From Pseudoalteromonas luteoviolacea (GTDB lineage Bacteria > Pseudomonadota > Gammaproteobacteria > Enterobacterales > Alteromonadaceae): a DNA stretch of 64,000 bases. The DNA lies in contig NZ_JAGJEH010000002.1 of NCBI RefSeq assembly GCF_018100925.1, positions 434,001 to 498,000 of the forward strand, read 5' to 3'. A program made the position numbers and the translations under genes. The notes beneath the pieces were generated by a model that was not told the DNA's origin, did not search any database, and saw only the letters and a list, made by a program, of their open reading frames with translations. Shown here one piece after another: positions 51,001-56,242 of the stretch (position 1 is the first letter of the stretch; each line of letters starts with the position of its first letter).

Positions 51001-53203
51001 ACCGGGCGTTACGCACAGCTCGCTGCGAGATGCAAACTTCTCCAGAGGCACACGCTAGCTGTGAGCCATCTTGCTTTTGCCATACTTCAAATTGAATTCT
51101 ATTGTCAGCTTCCCAAAGCGATAGATAAACGGTTCTTTGTTCTTTTGTTGTTGCTAATGTGAGGTTGATCGGGCGCAGCCATTTGACGTTTTCTATTTGA
51201 ATGCTGTGCGACTCATCTAAATCATGAGACAACGAGATCGCGGCATGAACCATTTCTAAAGTGCAGACCCCAGGTAATATTCGCTCACCGTTTATTTGGT
51301 GGTCAGCTAAAAAGAACTCGTCACCGCTAAAAGTGGAGCTAAAGAGTAGCTCATCAAAAGCTGGCAGTGCTTTATGCACAAGCGGGTGCAACAGCGTTGC
51401 TTTTGTCTCTTCTTTTTTTGATTCAATCCAGTATGGCTTTGGGTTAAATGGGTAGCCGGGCAGGGCAAGCCTATTTGGCAAAGCGTTTTGATAAAGCGTT
51501 GTCCAATTGACATCGACACCAGTGAGCCATTGACTTAGCACGTCAGCGATGTTTTTATTGTGTGCTTCAATACAGGCGTTGGCTTTGTCCTTATCTGTTT
51601 TACCTTGTTGCCAATTTGCCTCGTTACCTGCGACAAATAGGTTGAGCTGTTTGGTTACTTCAGCGATGGAATTAGCTGTAAAGGCAAGGCGGTGAGTCAT
51701 GTTCTCACGGCCGACCTGTAAGGTAAATGCCAAGTCGGCCAGCACATCGTTTTGTAAGTTTTGTGCGGTAATAAAAGCACTTAGCTGTTTGGCGCGTTCA
51801 AGCAAATCGTGTGGTTTTTTAGCCGACAACACAATGGCAACAGGGGCATTGAGCTTGATTGAATGAGTCACTCTTTTAGGTAGTGATTGCAATATGACAT
51901 GGGCATTGACCCCGGCAAAGCCGAATGACGAGATACCAACAAGTGGGGTAGTTTGGTCAATTGGCATGCAGTCAGTGGCCAATTGAAATGGCGATTTATC
52001 GAGAGAGATCTTTGGGTTTAAAGTCGCAAAGTTTTGCAGCGGCGGCACTTGCTGATATTTAAAGCTCAATAATACCTTGATGATGCCCGCTATTCCCGCT
52101 GCGGACTCCAAGTGACCGATGTTGGTTTTTACTGTGCTGAGGTAGCAGGTGTTGTCACTGGCGGCACTTTTGGATTTTGTTGCACGAAAAGCGCGTTTTA
52201 AGCCTTGAATCTCGATTGGATCGCCGAGTCGGGTGCCAGTGCCATGTAGTTCGATGTATGATAAATCATCACTATGAATTCCTGCATTGTCGATGGCTTC
52301 TTGGATCACTCTAGATTGAGAAAATGGACTGGGTGAGGTGAGGGTATTGGTGTGACCGGAATGACCAACGCTACTACCTTTAACTACACCATAAACTGTG
52401 AGGTTTTCTTTTAAAGCGCGCTCTAGTGGCATAAGAAGTACCATACCGACGCCTTCGCCACGCACATAACCATCGGCGTCGGCATCAAGGGTTTTGCAGC
52501 GTCCGTTTGGCGATAAAACCCCAAGCTTGCTGAATGACACATAGCGACTTTTGGTGATAAGCAAGTTAACGCCACCGACCAGAGCGGCGTTGATTTCACC
52601 GGCATTAAAATCGTTCATGGCTTTGTGTAGTGCAACTAATGACGATGAACAGGCAGTATCGACGGTCTCGCTAGGTCCCTGGAAATTAAAATAGTGGGAG
52701 ATGCGATTAGCAAAGACCCCAGTAGACATGCCCGTTAAAAAATGCGGGTCGATATTGCCTGTGGCAAGTTCTTGATAATCTGTATTACTGCAACCTAAGT
52801 ACACACCCGTTTTGGTGTTTTTGAAGGTGCTTGGAGACAAACCCGCATCTTCAAAACATTGCCACGCCAGCTCCATACTCAGGCGTTGTTGTGGATCCAT
52901 ACTTTGCGCTTCTTTAGGCGAAATGGCGAAAAATCCGGCATCAAAACCGTCAATATCATCAATGAATCCACCCCATTTACTGACAATTTTTTGTTCGTCT
53001 TTTTTCGGAGTTGGATCAAAGTCATCTTGCCATCGCCAGCGCGAAGCTGGGATCTCTGTGATACTACTTACTTTGTTTGCTAAGTTGTGCCAAAACTGCT
53101 CTTTGCTGTTTGCACCGGGAAAGCGCAGCGATATTCCGACAATGGCAATATCTTGTTGAGCGTTTGATTGCTTGCTGGCCATAGTATCTGGTTTGTTTTT
53201 CAT
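33014..53203 (-). CDS. Trans-AT hybrid polyketide synthase / non-ribosomal peptide synthetase, 6,729 aa
   Basis: One-protein assembly line started at ATG 53203; a GTG at 53251 falls inside a hairpin. Module 1: KS (Cys185), DH (HxxxGxxxxP near 634, DAALQ near 799), KR (NADPH motif near 1073), C-methyltransferase ('LEIGAGTGG' near 1468), ACP (Ser1730). Module 2: KS (Cys1991), KR (about 2640-2830), ACP (Ser2937). NRPS module: C ('HHLIIDG' near 3131), A (about 3447-3947), PCP (Ser4012). Module 4: KS (Cys4238), KR with Gly4980 in place of the catalytic Ser, ACP (Ser5130). Module 5: KS (Cys5350), KR (about 5970-6170), ACP (Ser6267), thioester reductase (about 6345-6729; 'LLTGATGFLGS', YGQSK). Every KS keeps Cys-His-His and is followed by an AT-less linker ending near 'LPTYPF'. 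The A pocket reads DFWNIGMVHK, the threonine code (the last Lys is assumed from the A10 motif). No AT, TE or loading domain. Confidence 0.93.
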   Translation of the reverse strand: MKNKPDTMASKQSNAQQDIAIVGISLRFPGANSKEQFWHNLANKVSSITEIPASRWRWQDDFDPTPKKDEQKIVSKWGGFIDDIDGFDAGFFAISPKEAQSMDPQQRLSMELAWQCFEDAGLSPSTFKNTKTGVYLGCSNTDYQELATGNIDPHFLTGMSTGVFANRISHYFNFQGPSETVDTACSSSLVALHKAMNDFNAGEINAALVGGVNLLITKSRYVSFSKLGVLSPNGRCKTLDADADGYVRGEGVGMVLLMPLERALKENLTVYGVVKGSSVGHSGHTNTLTSPSPFSQSRVIQEAIDNAGIHSDDLSYIELHGTGTRLGDPIEIQGLKRAFRATKSKSAASDNTCYLSTVKTNIGHLESAAGIAGIIKVLLSFKYQQVPPLQNFATLNPKISLDKSPFQLATDCMPIDQTTPLVGISSFGFAGVNAHVILQSLPKRVTHSIKLNAPVAIVLSAKKPHDLLERAKQLSAFITAQNLQNDVLADLAFTLQVGRENMTHRLAFTANSIAEVTKQLNLFVAGNEANWQQGKTDKDKANACIEAHNKNIADVLSQWLTGVDVNWTTLYQNALPNRLALPGYPFNPKPYWIESKKEETKATLLHPLVHKALPAFDELLFSSTFSGDEFFLADHQINGERILPGVCTLEMVHAAISLSHDLDESHSIQIENVKWLRPINLTLATTKEQRTVYLSLWEADNRIQFEVWQKQDGSQLACASGEVCISQRAVRNARFEQAPLSDSEFSPSDIYTTFKNMGIEYGPSFQGLQQLSKQGTTVMAKVRVPESCCLGFSLTPAIMDAALQSLLLFAEQRNAALPFATEQVSYYNASQLSQVQHNEIWVKATQLNTNADSTQRFDLDIFAPDGSLLVRIEGFSTRDVPINVLKPSQQNEQTLLTLTPCWQAITPDFSQSFETRSLYFGPQALKPDWLEACTDASIDQLLWIAKDEYAQPLSLFRQLKLLLAQGFANKPLSITLVTENTQAVFDQNDRSAREGAGLIGLLQSVSQENQNWTVRIIDAEQLTAIPPAFTALPTGLYAHRGAQYFAFELAEHTYLDHAQNTNMAYQHQGTYLVLGGAGGLGQVWSEWMIKHHDAQIIWLGRREINTDIQSDIDRLAQLGKAPVYIQCDASDKAAMENAFADITRQYGNLNGVVHSILHLEDQALANMDEAQLHRSYHAKQQTGEVALEVFSQADLDFFLFFSSMQSFSPAAGQSNYAAGCVYLDALARTYQHKCPVKIINWGYWGSVGVVQDEYYQKKMRAIGIGSIEAKQGMQALATFMNSNLVQAGVLKVTQAAFTDAFKLQSFSAQGMPCALDQQDSQHQLPAQDNKADVDLKQLCSALNKAGWQRPEKREKALTALPDYFSKWWSETARYLEAEQLLQNGFIQDVDVAPISDPSANLLDSCLASLPAILNGDIKATDAVFPNASMALVEAVYQNNPVADYANAVLIEQLQAYLTQSNAKALRLLEIGAGTGGTTRSVLPAVAKWQVAEYAYTDLSKAFFNHAKAQYQTDYPFIDTKYLDISKPLAAQNIEIGQYDVVIATNVLHATADIKNTLQNAKASLKQGGILLINEVVKKSLFTHLTFGLLEGWWLSQDSHMRLSGSPMLSIETWQQALNESGFSTVFAAADPTSQQQVFCAQSNGFILQKSMPKRGENTQNKDSVKTTKSHNMTSKTTTQNQQQATNSNADLSKLSECVQNALFDIASNALDMPPNELDAEESFADYGVDSILAIQILDEINAKFGLNLPATLLFDYPSIEALSAYILLEHSDKAMTLLPAQSPVESNISAKNIEQPANTDNVQSLRKHRAHTKASQPADDESKPVEIPANDGKIAIVGMSGQFGDADNLDEFWAMLAEKRTSVKAQTRWDLTGLNDNQQSWSKYASLLNDISTFDAPFFSITPQEAMYMDPQQRLFLQEAYKALEDANMVTQVAGQNVGVYLGCAQSDYAGLAEDDAPAQIFWGNAGSVIPARVSYFLNLKGPALAIDTACSSSLVAIHSACQALNNNEISSALVGGVATLCTPKFSLHAGKAGMLSPDGTCYTFDDRANGFVPGEGAGVLVLKKLEDAERDGDHIYGVILGSATNQDGTTSGITAPSSLSQEQLHGDIYTRFDIAPDSIQMIEAHGTGTKLGDPIEFQALTRAFRAHTNNIEFCALGSVKTNIGHCLTAAGVAGVIKALLAMKHRTIPASLHFEQGNSHINWQGTPFFVNREAIAWQTDNQQKRRAAVSSFGFSGTNAHVVLEEYQPQPTQQQSVELQPVIIALSAKSTDALKDKALALQSWIVDKNVQESALASLAFTLQSAREEMDHRVAFTANSLLDVSSMLSRFLDHARGQYKQGEVKQGKEILSALDSSDFARWIEQGDLDKLLALWVVGANIDWPLLYANRIPALLRLPTYPFAKTPFWLPEKSTNKSAQKPALKGPEYNNFELSATPDINGHSAHVRSTQAFEPVPQMRCLQTAQAPSALLHYTANWVDKPLTSTESATYHRQIVLLGHDLPEIYSVSSTRLSCTTANIQEQLAAYTNGLIGYFKQLEVQQGTITKKTPSKLLVQVVVKDQTQLLSALNGVLKTAAIEYSNIETQLIAVDDTNNFEHLVEDEAKKQDSCIRYQQGQRQVLTFDLQAYQHVDTSTLPWKENGVYVITGGLGQLGQTFAKEIIQHTANAKIVFVGRRAHSDAIQSRLDALSEESSRLSYVSLDIANHDDVNALFANLTARHGSITGIIHSAGVIKDQLISNKTPLEVAQVFAPKVAGLIALDEASKACDLDFFACFSSIAGVFGNMGQADYACANAFMDRFMANRQTQAVQGARSGLSLSINWPLWSDGGMQVDSLTVSILQSQGIEVMPNEIGIDAFYRIFTLQNIPTQHCFLYGDTSKLTELWYNPNGTAQSHNTNPVQGEKNHAQIRDYVKSIITDITKIDVKDLDEEVDFKDMGFDSIMLMSVVQRLESDAFLAVESLPPALLFEISTINDLCDYLAAHQIPAHVDQLTAQSTPLNAPVPLSKAQQGLWLLHKQDPQLSTYHVPMVFEVNDLNVDCMQAALNWLSQKHPILSVQLSEIEGLPRQQITGHAPKLMQNHTPVASKSALIDLIQADIKQPFALTQTHSTQNPLLWRASHWQINSQLDVVVMVFHHLIIDGVSATLLLDQLWQTYHALVANEPLKQPQPDSGFFTYLEWEKQMLNSEQSTQLKHYWQTQLQGIEPELSLPGKHKEQSATKQAKRIELPVNNNHVQRIQQFCSSNKINPAAFFLSVFQILLCANTRRTDITLGVPVLHRPTSEMANAVGLFVNQLPLRAKLNKAQPFAHLASQNQRQLGELIKHSGYPFTDIVRATGAKRVMHSHPIFQIGFAYHNFLKPDWIESNQDLVNAIWPECLQEPELDLSLEVTPLSDTFKIAFKFNAAVYPHHVVDTFAKDYLALFDDVIFANGPVLSSLPVFTQHQPIPASAHQSTEQTLVDLFEAQATQHPERTAVCFGMQSISYSQLNDKANQFAHTLLNHPEFRHGAESLIALCVKPSIELIVAILGILKSGAAYVPLDANSPKARINHILQDANPSILVLGADLPDAGASQHNQVINLQTALAGNTQVANINRASSSSLAYIIYTSGSTGKPKGVLVEHHNVSSLFNNSQSKFGFTEQDTWCLFHSYAFDFSVWEIWGALLHGGKLLIPDELTRKESVSFAKFVTDNQVTILNQTPSAFYPLMDILLASPHNALRKVIFGGEALDLNKLTPWFEQTQRQAELINMYGITETTVHVTEVTIDANMVYGGKTRSIIGRALPGYEVLLLDEQLNPVQSGQVGEIFVSGCGVTRGYHNQPTLTDERFITHSSGKRLYRSGDLARLNESGLLEYMGRADDQVQIRGHRIELGEVQCALKSLSYITDAYVIAAQKQLGQVLVAYIIAPDAPSTAKIRSDLLTKLPEYMVPAYFVLVPHYPLTANGKIDKQALLTQLPFNQTPKTALLNTQSAASINATRPKFAMPVAQPELKSAVTQIWRQVLEVDHIASDVPFFEAGGDSLLANVLTAKFKSQLNVEFPLTQIFQSSTIEAMTDFIAQAQSTNSPTSSAIIRDNEVTSSAQNQDVALIGLSCQYPDSPDHATFWQNLVEEQDLLKRLSESSKQGDVTWLDSWVEGQDQFDPEFFNISEKNAKAMSYSQRQLLMHAWKAIEDAGYCAKNMPNTGVYVSSSGADNPDLNLQDKFKDGQFILNAQDYVASTINQPGTLPTTISYHLGFTGPSLFVHSNCSSSMSAIALACSALKAGEIDYAIVGAACLYPQHYTGYEYEKGLNFAGDARCKVFDEKADGMIGGSGVSVIVLKRAVDALNDADNIYSVIRGIKINNDGKDKAGFFAPGTKGQMHVIEQTLKAAKVSPASISYVEAHGTGTALGDPIEFSSLQQVYQQHSSDKQFCGLGAVKSNLGHTDTLAGLTGFIKTSLALYHKKIPASLHYNTANPHIDMNNSPFYVVDRTKDWNTPLLPRRAAVSSFGIGGTNAHAVLEEAGKSFDHDIESQLQNKSCIIVLSAQNEEVLTKQVSQLRDYLTANDLSQQALVRLAYTLQTGRTVMPVRTGVVVSSIDELKTKLTQYLNAPTSSLASTVQTHSLDLAAAFNQGDYQGILTTWLASGFTGWDFIYQGAKLKKLSLPTYPFALRTIALGNVNTVRAPNLDGTTKSTGEAALKTPVWIEKAIAHQEQVSQHHDAEHHVVFCDFPAHVTELPHAQVHMLLSEHFSTEQKVSDFGFQLLQIIKENVATKRQIKLQLIIADNGSGDTLDNLYTCFHALLKTASLECKTLKTQLVVLDDAAIQNNLATILHAEQSGFDDNFVRYTQGVREVLTYQAIVPAEPQMPFKADGVYLITGGLGGVGRHFIKAISSQPFNKTIVITGRKPESHPDVQKQLAQLKAANTQLHYQSVDVSHKMNVLLMVRDILTKHGKLSGVIHAAGIVKDTLLNKKDLASFTQVLAPKVGGVVALDEATQDLALDFFVCFAGLSGVNGALTQIDYATANAFLDSYMHHRSALQKRGERQGLSVSIDWPYWQDGGMKINPDFADILAQTGFAPMPTETGINAFYHALKNPQTLIEFANDALPDTTQDIRQFNSIDALTTELKSGLSDLAANILGVNAKDLDPDTDLGDFGADSIAFITFINQINAKYQLALSPSVLFMHSTLNSILAHILDEHSDKLVNNSSLNTQFKPAQAACQPDESDDPIAIVGISAQFPQADNIEQFWQNLANQTDCVTEFDWAELNSDTRSQKPLPSDINWLGRLERNQSFDPLFFNIAPAESERIKLQESLLMSHVWQCIEDAGYDPKSLAGTNTGLFIGCQAGYHEGLITSSAYAPNRMSYFLDFHGPSEGVDTTCSSSLVAIHKAVQAIQNGECDQAIVGGVNVIESPSASIAMHDIGALSPTGRCRTFSANADGIVRGEGVGMIFIKRLTQSEQDKDHIYATILGSAINHGGKSQGFTVPNAKAQTRLLDKAWQDAGIDPSTLSYVECHGTGTTLGDPVELDALKAAYKKVSTTANSTQSCALGSVKSNIGHLEIAAGIAGVIKVLLQLKHQTLVPSLHVDELNPYLELDNSPFKVQTELTPWQSEQPRRAGVSSFGISGVNAHIVIEEYTAKPILNANASPNETAIVLSAVSQPALVAKTEALNAYLDRHSNVSLESLAYTLQVGRTAHKYRTGWVVSSIESLKQKLDHALTNDALEIQKVPTAQAPVIEDKDAINLKQNPSALLHFWLQGHAINWPVLYQAAVQKISLPTTPFVTTEKPSASWLLLENEWQPAPLACPSDWHAQITPMLAGKKVLIVAQDLQSAAPLQEKLADLDVKAVNYGALSTLTLNQGNLPNLVFFIAEPTDIKTAQVKPLYEFMQAISKLDKHAMQLFYTLPECLANTHCEDMSALLRSYTMRSPAHVWSLVEFAIEDNNWTDKLLQEVVCPSLSGETSQPNQVKYQDQTRFALTLNKASIPSIAPTLSVPNFKQNGVYLIAGALGELGMALSKQLLTEFNATVILIGRRSEQQCAEAIEQLKILNQGQVHYLSADVTCEQDLTVVKQFIDTRGISLNGVVHLGTAFSQDETCWADFERAMQVKVQGSINLDKTFAESKLDMFVMFSSMAVFGSLNHLSYSYGNGFQNTFAHTRQQLVNAGQRQGKTLAINWGYWHSDDPVKSIENRFAEKKGYQLINMPDAFALMQSLLSSEATNIGALLSSEPEKIYHNTARLMARKAELNQLIKNTEATQIEVVKASDIRAAVIQIVSNVIGVSADELDLDCDLYDYGFDSISLLKTFQQLKETLNIELQADAFKNMNTIAAFIDDIEKLYIAEGSGKKSDAKQQKPDFILDAGFTPTVDTTSLEKAYEGAVNAVLLTGATGFLGSHILQQLLDETDATIYCIVRANNLDQAKQRIAHSAQNYRLTPNMKRIVPMLGDMEKPQLGLSDKNWQRLCSEVQHIVHTASYVNHIQPYFAFKKSVAGTNQLLEMATTLSLKMLHFVSSTTASTQVKNSHFSVNPVEDFIDIKDAELICSGYGQSKWVQEENIRQASQHGVPYTIYRFAQISGSSQTGIGNTDDIFHRILKMMMRTPVQPADVPYLLDIIPVDKAAAAIVLGMGDEQKRNTVFHVANKTPLPVSEFYDLTKAHDLKFEQGDKHDFIASCKHYIAHATEGNTQVIMNGLLTQRPGYDEYLFETYLMPMSPYDKDNYLSLIEKYQIGFGEWKTLFNTYFKQWRQDPHYQIIWSEAASQSN

Positions 53204-53240
53204 GGTTTGTCTCAGTAAAACGGATATGTAACTTATAAAG

Positions 53241-53262
53241 TGACCGCCCACCTTGGCGGTCG
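53241..53262 (-). promoter_or_regulatory. Hairpin between the carbamoyltransferase and megasynthase genes
   Basis: GCGACCGCC and GGCGGTCA form a GC-rich 7-8 bp stem with a 6-nt loop in the 92-bp gap, followed on the minus strand by CTTTATAAG. It may partially terminate or attenuate transcription into the 20-kb gene, or protect a processed end. Confidence 0.4.
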
Positions 53263-53295
53263 CCCCAAATCAATTCCGATTTAGGGCGCGTATTG

Positions 53296-55038
53296 CTAGT
53301 TTTTCTCGTAGATGGTGTTGTTAATCACCAACACATCAATACCTGACATCAAGAACACTGCAAGCATGTCTTCTACAGAGTGCACAATGGGCTTACCCAT
53401 GATGTTGAAGCTGGTATTGAGTAGCACAGGTACGCCTGTGATCTCTTTAAAGCTGCTGATCAAGTTGTAGTAGGGTTCGTTCCATTCTTTTTTCACTGAC
53501 TGCAAACGACCCGTGTTATCAACGTGCACCACAGCTGGGACTTTGTCTCGCACAGCTTCTTTAAACACCAAGGTACGTTCCATGTAAGGAGATTCTTGGT
53601 AGTTTTCAAAGTACTCATCGCCGTATTCATGCAAGATGGAAGGTGCAAAAGGCCTGAATTCCTCTCTGAACTTAACCCGGGCGTTGATGGTGTCTTTCAT
53701 ATCCGGCAAACATGGATTTGCGAGGATTGAGCGGTTACCCAAAGAGCGAGGGCCAAACTCTGCGCGTCCCTGTGCCCAACCGATAATTTTACCTTCGGCT
53801 AAAAACTCAGCGGTTTTCTTGTAGACCTCATCACCATAATCAGTGGCTTTTAGATGGCCGTACTGCGCCAGTTTTTGCAGCGACTTTTGTTTGACTGTGG
53901 AGCCTGTGTATGGGGACTGTACAGTTTTACTCGGCTGCCAGTTTGGGTTGTCTTGTTGATAGCTCAAAAACGCAGCGCCAATGGCATTGCCGTTGTCAGC
54001 TGGCGCTGATGGCACAAAGATATTTTCAAACTTTGAGCGCTCGAGGGCTGTGCCCATAAATGATGAATTCAGCGCACAACCGCCTGAAATAGTGAGATTT
54101 TTAGATGGCGCATAGTCATATGCAGCATTGATTAAATCCATGAAGATTTCGCCAAATACCAGCTGCCCTGTGTATGCAAAGTCTTTATAACGCTCAACTG
54201 ATTCACCAGGCTCTCTTGCCATGCTTTTGATTTCTTTCATGATGGCGTTGAGGTTTTTAGGCACGGCAAAGTTACCGTTTTTAACTTGCAGTGATGAGCG
54301 TAGTAAGTCATAGACCTTTTGGTCTTTTTTACCGTATGGGGCAAGACCCATCACTTTCCACTCTTCTCCCTTTAGCGGGTCAAAACCAAGGTTTTCACAG
54401 ATAATGGTGTAAAACAGTCCAAGGCTCTTGAAAGAGCGTTTTACCTTGATAGGAGCTGGCTTTATTTGGCCGTTTTTATAGCTGTAATAGGCAATACTGC
54501 TTTTTTCGCCCATGCCGTCAACCACGATACACGCTGCATCATCATATGGGCTGTTAAAACACGCGTTGGCCGCATGAGTTAAATGGTGATCGTGATAGCG
54601 GACATCGGTTGGCTTTTTGGTCCTGTAGTTACCGACAATAAAGTTACGGCAACCAGCTTCAAAAAAGCGTGACAGGGTTCTACCCGCCGCAGCTTGAGAA
54701 GCGCGAGCAAAGTAGAACTGATCTTTTATATCGCGAGTGTTGACGTCGATATTAAATGAGAAAGTTTCTAAAATACTTAAAACCACATTTTCTAAAATAT
54801 TGGTGCTTTTTTCGCGGCCCTTGCTCCATGTTTTGGCAATCACTAACTCAGTACAGTCAGCGCAGTGGGCTTTAAGCACTTCCTCAATGTAGTATGGGTT
54901 GTCTGGTAGACAATATAAGCCGCGCTTGTAGCCTAAAAAGCGCTCCGCGTCTTCAGCGAAAATCAGTTCGCCTTTTTCGTTAACGATCGCAATTGCAGGA
55001 TCGTGAAATGAGGTTGCTAAGCCAATGTAATATTTCAT
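53296..55038 (-). CDS. Carbamoyltransferase (NodU/CmcH/TobZ family), tailoring enzyme
   Basis: A 580-residue O-carbamoyltransferase. The N-terminal Kae1-like domain has 'GLATSFHDPAIAIV' and the metal-binding His cluster 'HDHHLTHAANAC', then 'VVDGMGEKSS' and 'GGCALNSSF'. The C-terminal YrdC-like part has 'GWAQGRAEFGPRSLGNRSILA' and 'LNTSFNIMGKPIV'. The family makes carbamoyl-AMP from carbamoyl phosphate and ATP, then passes the carbamoyl to a hydroxyl. Its position, 92 bp before the megasynthase and 77 bp after the AT gene, implies that the product carries a carbamate on a ketoreduced or threonine-derived hydroxyl. No strong ribosome site is seen, but the family alignment starts at this Met. 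Confidence 0.92.
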   Translation of the reverse strand: MKYYIGLATSFHDPAIAIVNEKGELIFAEDAERFLGYKRGLYCLPDNPYYIEEVLKAHCADCTELVIAKTWSKGREKSTNILENVVLSILETFSFNIDVNTRDIKDQFYFARASQAAAGRTLSRFFEAGCRNFIVGNYRTKKPTDVRYHDHHLTHAANACFNSPYDDAACIVVDGMGEKSSIAYYSYKNGQIKPAPIKVKRSFKSLGLFYTIICENLGFDPLKGEEWKVMGLAPYGKKDQKVYDLLRSSLQVKNGNFAVPKNLNAIMKEIKSMAREPGESVERYKDFAYTGQLVFGEIFMDLINAAYDYAPSKNLTISGGCALNSSFMGTALERSKFENIFVPSAPADNGNAIGAAFLSYQQDNPNWQPSKTVQSPYTGSTVKQKSLQKLAQYGHLKATDYGDEVYKKTAEFLAEGKIIGWAQGRAEFGPRSLGNRSILANPCLPDMKDTINARVKFREEFRPFAPSILHEYGDEYFENYQESPYMERTLVFKEAVRDKVPAVVHVDNTGRLQSVKKEWNEPYYNLISSFKEITGVPVLLNTSFNIMGKPIVHSVEDMLAVFLMSGIDVLVINNTIYEKN

Positions 55039-55115
55039 CGCTTTGGTCCAAAAGTATTGTTAATGTTTATTCTGTTGATGGCCTTTTTCTGGCCAGTGTA
55101 TTTATTCATGCTGTT

Positions 55116-56228
55116 TTAAGCCGTTGCTGCTATGTGAGCGCTTGTCGCTACCGGGCTTACGTCATTTAAGTGGAAGTATCCGCTGTAATCGTGCAAATAA
55201 ATTGTAGGGCGATGACCAAACTGTAAGATGGCTTGAGAGCGCGTTTTACATGGGGTTGCTTGGCCTTTTACAAACACCTCAGTTCCAATCGGGTAAGTGT
55301 TATTCCAGTGTGTCACTTGTTGTTGCGGTGTGACAACTGCTTGATTGCCTATAGAATTTGTTACTGTGCTGAGTTGTGGGGTTTTGGCAAAGTTTTGCTC
55401 AATGGTTTGTACAAGTTTGGTCAGGACCTTTTTTGGGCCAAGCTCCAAAAAGCACATATCTCCTTGTGAGAGCAAAAACTCGATGCTTTTTGTCCACTGT
55501 ACAGGTTGGGTTATTTGATCAATTAAAAGCTTTGGAATATTGGAGGCTTGGTACGGTGTTGCGGTCACATTGGCAATGACTGGTGTATGCATGGGAGCAA
55601 ACTCAACAGCTTGAATAAAGTCAGCAAACTCAGCTTTGGCCTGGGCCATATAACGGGAGTGAAAAGCGCCACTGGTATTGAGTTTGATAAATCGTCCCCC
55701 TAATTGTTCAATACAGCGTTGGCTTTGATCGATGTCTTCGGCAAGGCCTGATATCACAATTTGCTCAGGTGCATTCAAGTTGGCAATATCAATGGTATTT
55801 AAGTTGTTGTCTGTCAGTGCGTTATTTAAGTCATATTCACTGACATTAAGCACAGCGGCCATGGCGCCGGGAGCTGCTTTGCTCATGAGCTCACCGCGCT
55901 TTTGTACTAACTTTAATCCACTTTCAAAACTGATAGCACCTGCGGCAAATAACGCTGCGTATTCCCCCAGACTGTGACCTGCTAAATAGTCCGCTGTATC
56001 CTGTTTTTTCTGCTGCTGTAAAAAGGCGAGGGCACTGACAGTGTAGAGCGCAGGTTGAGTAAATTGAGTGTGATTAAGTTGCTTGTTGGGATCTGCTAAG
56101 CACAGCTCACTAATTGAGTAGCCAAGTAAGTCACTGGCTTGTTCGGCATAGTTTGGAAACTCAGCAAATAGCTTTTTGCCCATGCCGACGTATTGTGATC
56201 CTTGTCCCGGAAATATGTATGTTTTCAT
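55116..56228 (-). CDS. Stand-alone (trans) acyltransferase for the PKS, with C-terminal extension
   Basis: A 370-residue FabD-type AT: 'FPGQGSQYVGMGK', the nucleophile elbow 'GHSLGEY' and catalytic His in 'GAFHSRYM'. The short motif pattern is of the malonyl-specific kind. It would load malonyl on the four ACPs of the AT-less megasynthase. The last about 75 residues, after 'SIGNQAVVTP', extend beyond the catalytic domain ('YPIGTEVFVKG', 'ILQFGHRPTIYLHDY') and look beta-rich. They may dock to the synthase (inference). It starts 14 bp after the PfaD-like gene stop, so the two are co-transcribed. Confidence 0.93.
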   Translation of the reverse strand: MKTYIFPGQGSQYVGMGKKLFAEFPNYAEQASDLLGYSISELCLADPNKQLNHTQFTQPALYTVSALAFLQQQKKQDTADYLAGHSLGEYAALFAAGAISFESGLKLVQKRGELMSKAAPGAMAAVLNVSEYDLNNALTDNNLNTIDIANLNAPEQIVISGLAEDIDQSQRCIEQLGGRFIKLNTSGAFHSRYMAQAKAEFADFIQAVEFAPMHTPVIANVTATPYQASNIPKLLIDQITQPVQWTKSIEFLLSQGDMCFLELGPKKVLTKLVQTIEQNFAKTPQLSTVTNSIGNQAVVTPQQQVTHWNNTYPIGTEVFVKGQATPCKTRSQAILQFGHRPTIYLHDYSGYFHLNDVSPVATSAHIAATA

Positions 56229-56242
56229 ATTTACTCCGTTTT

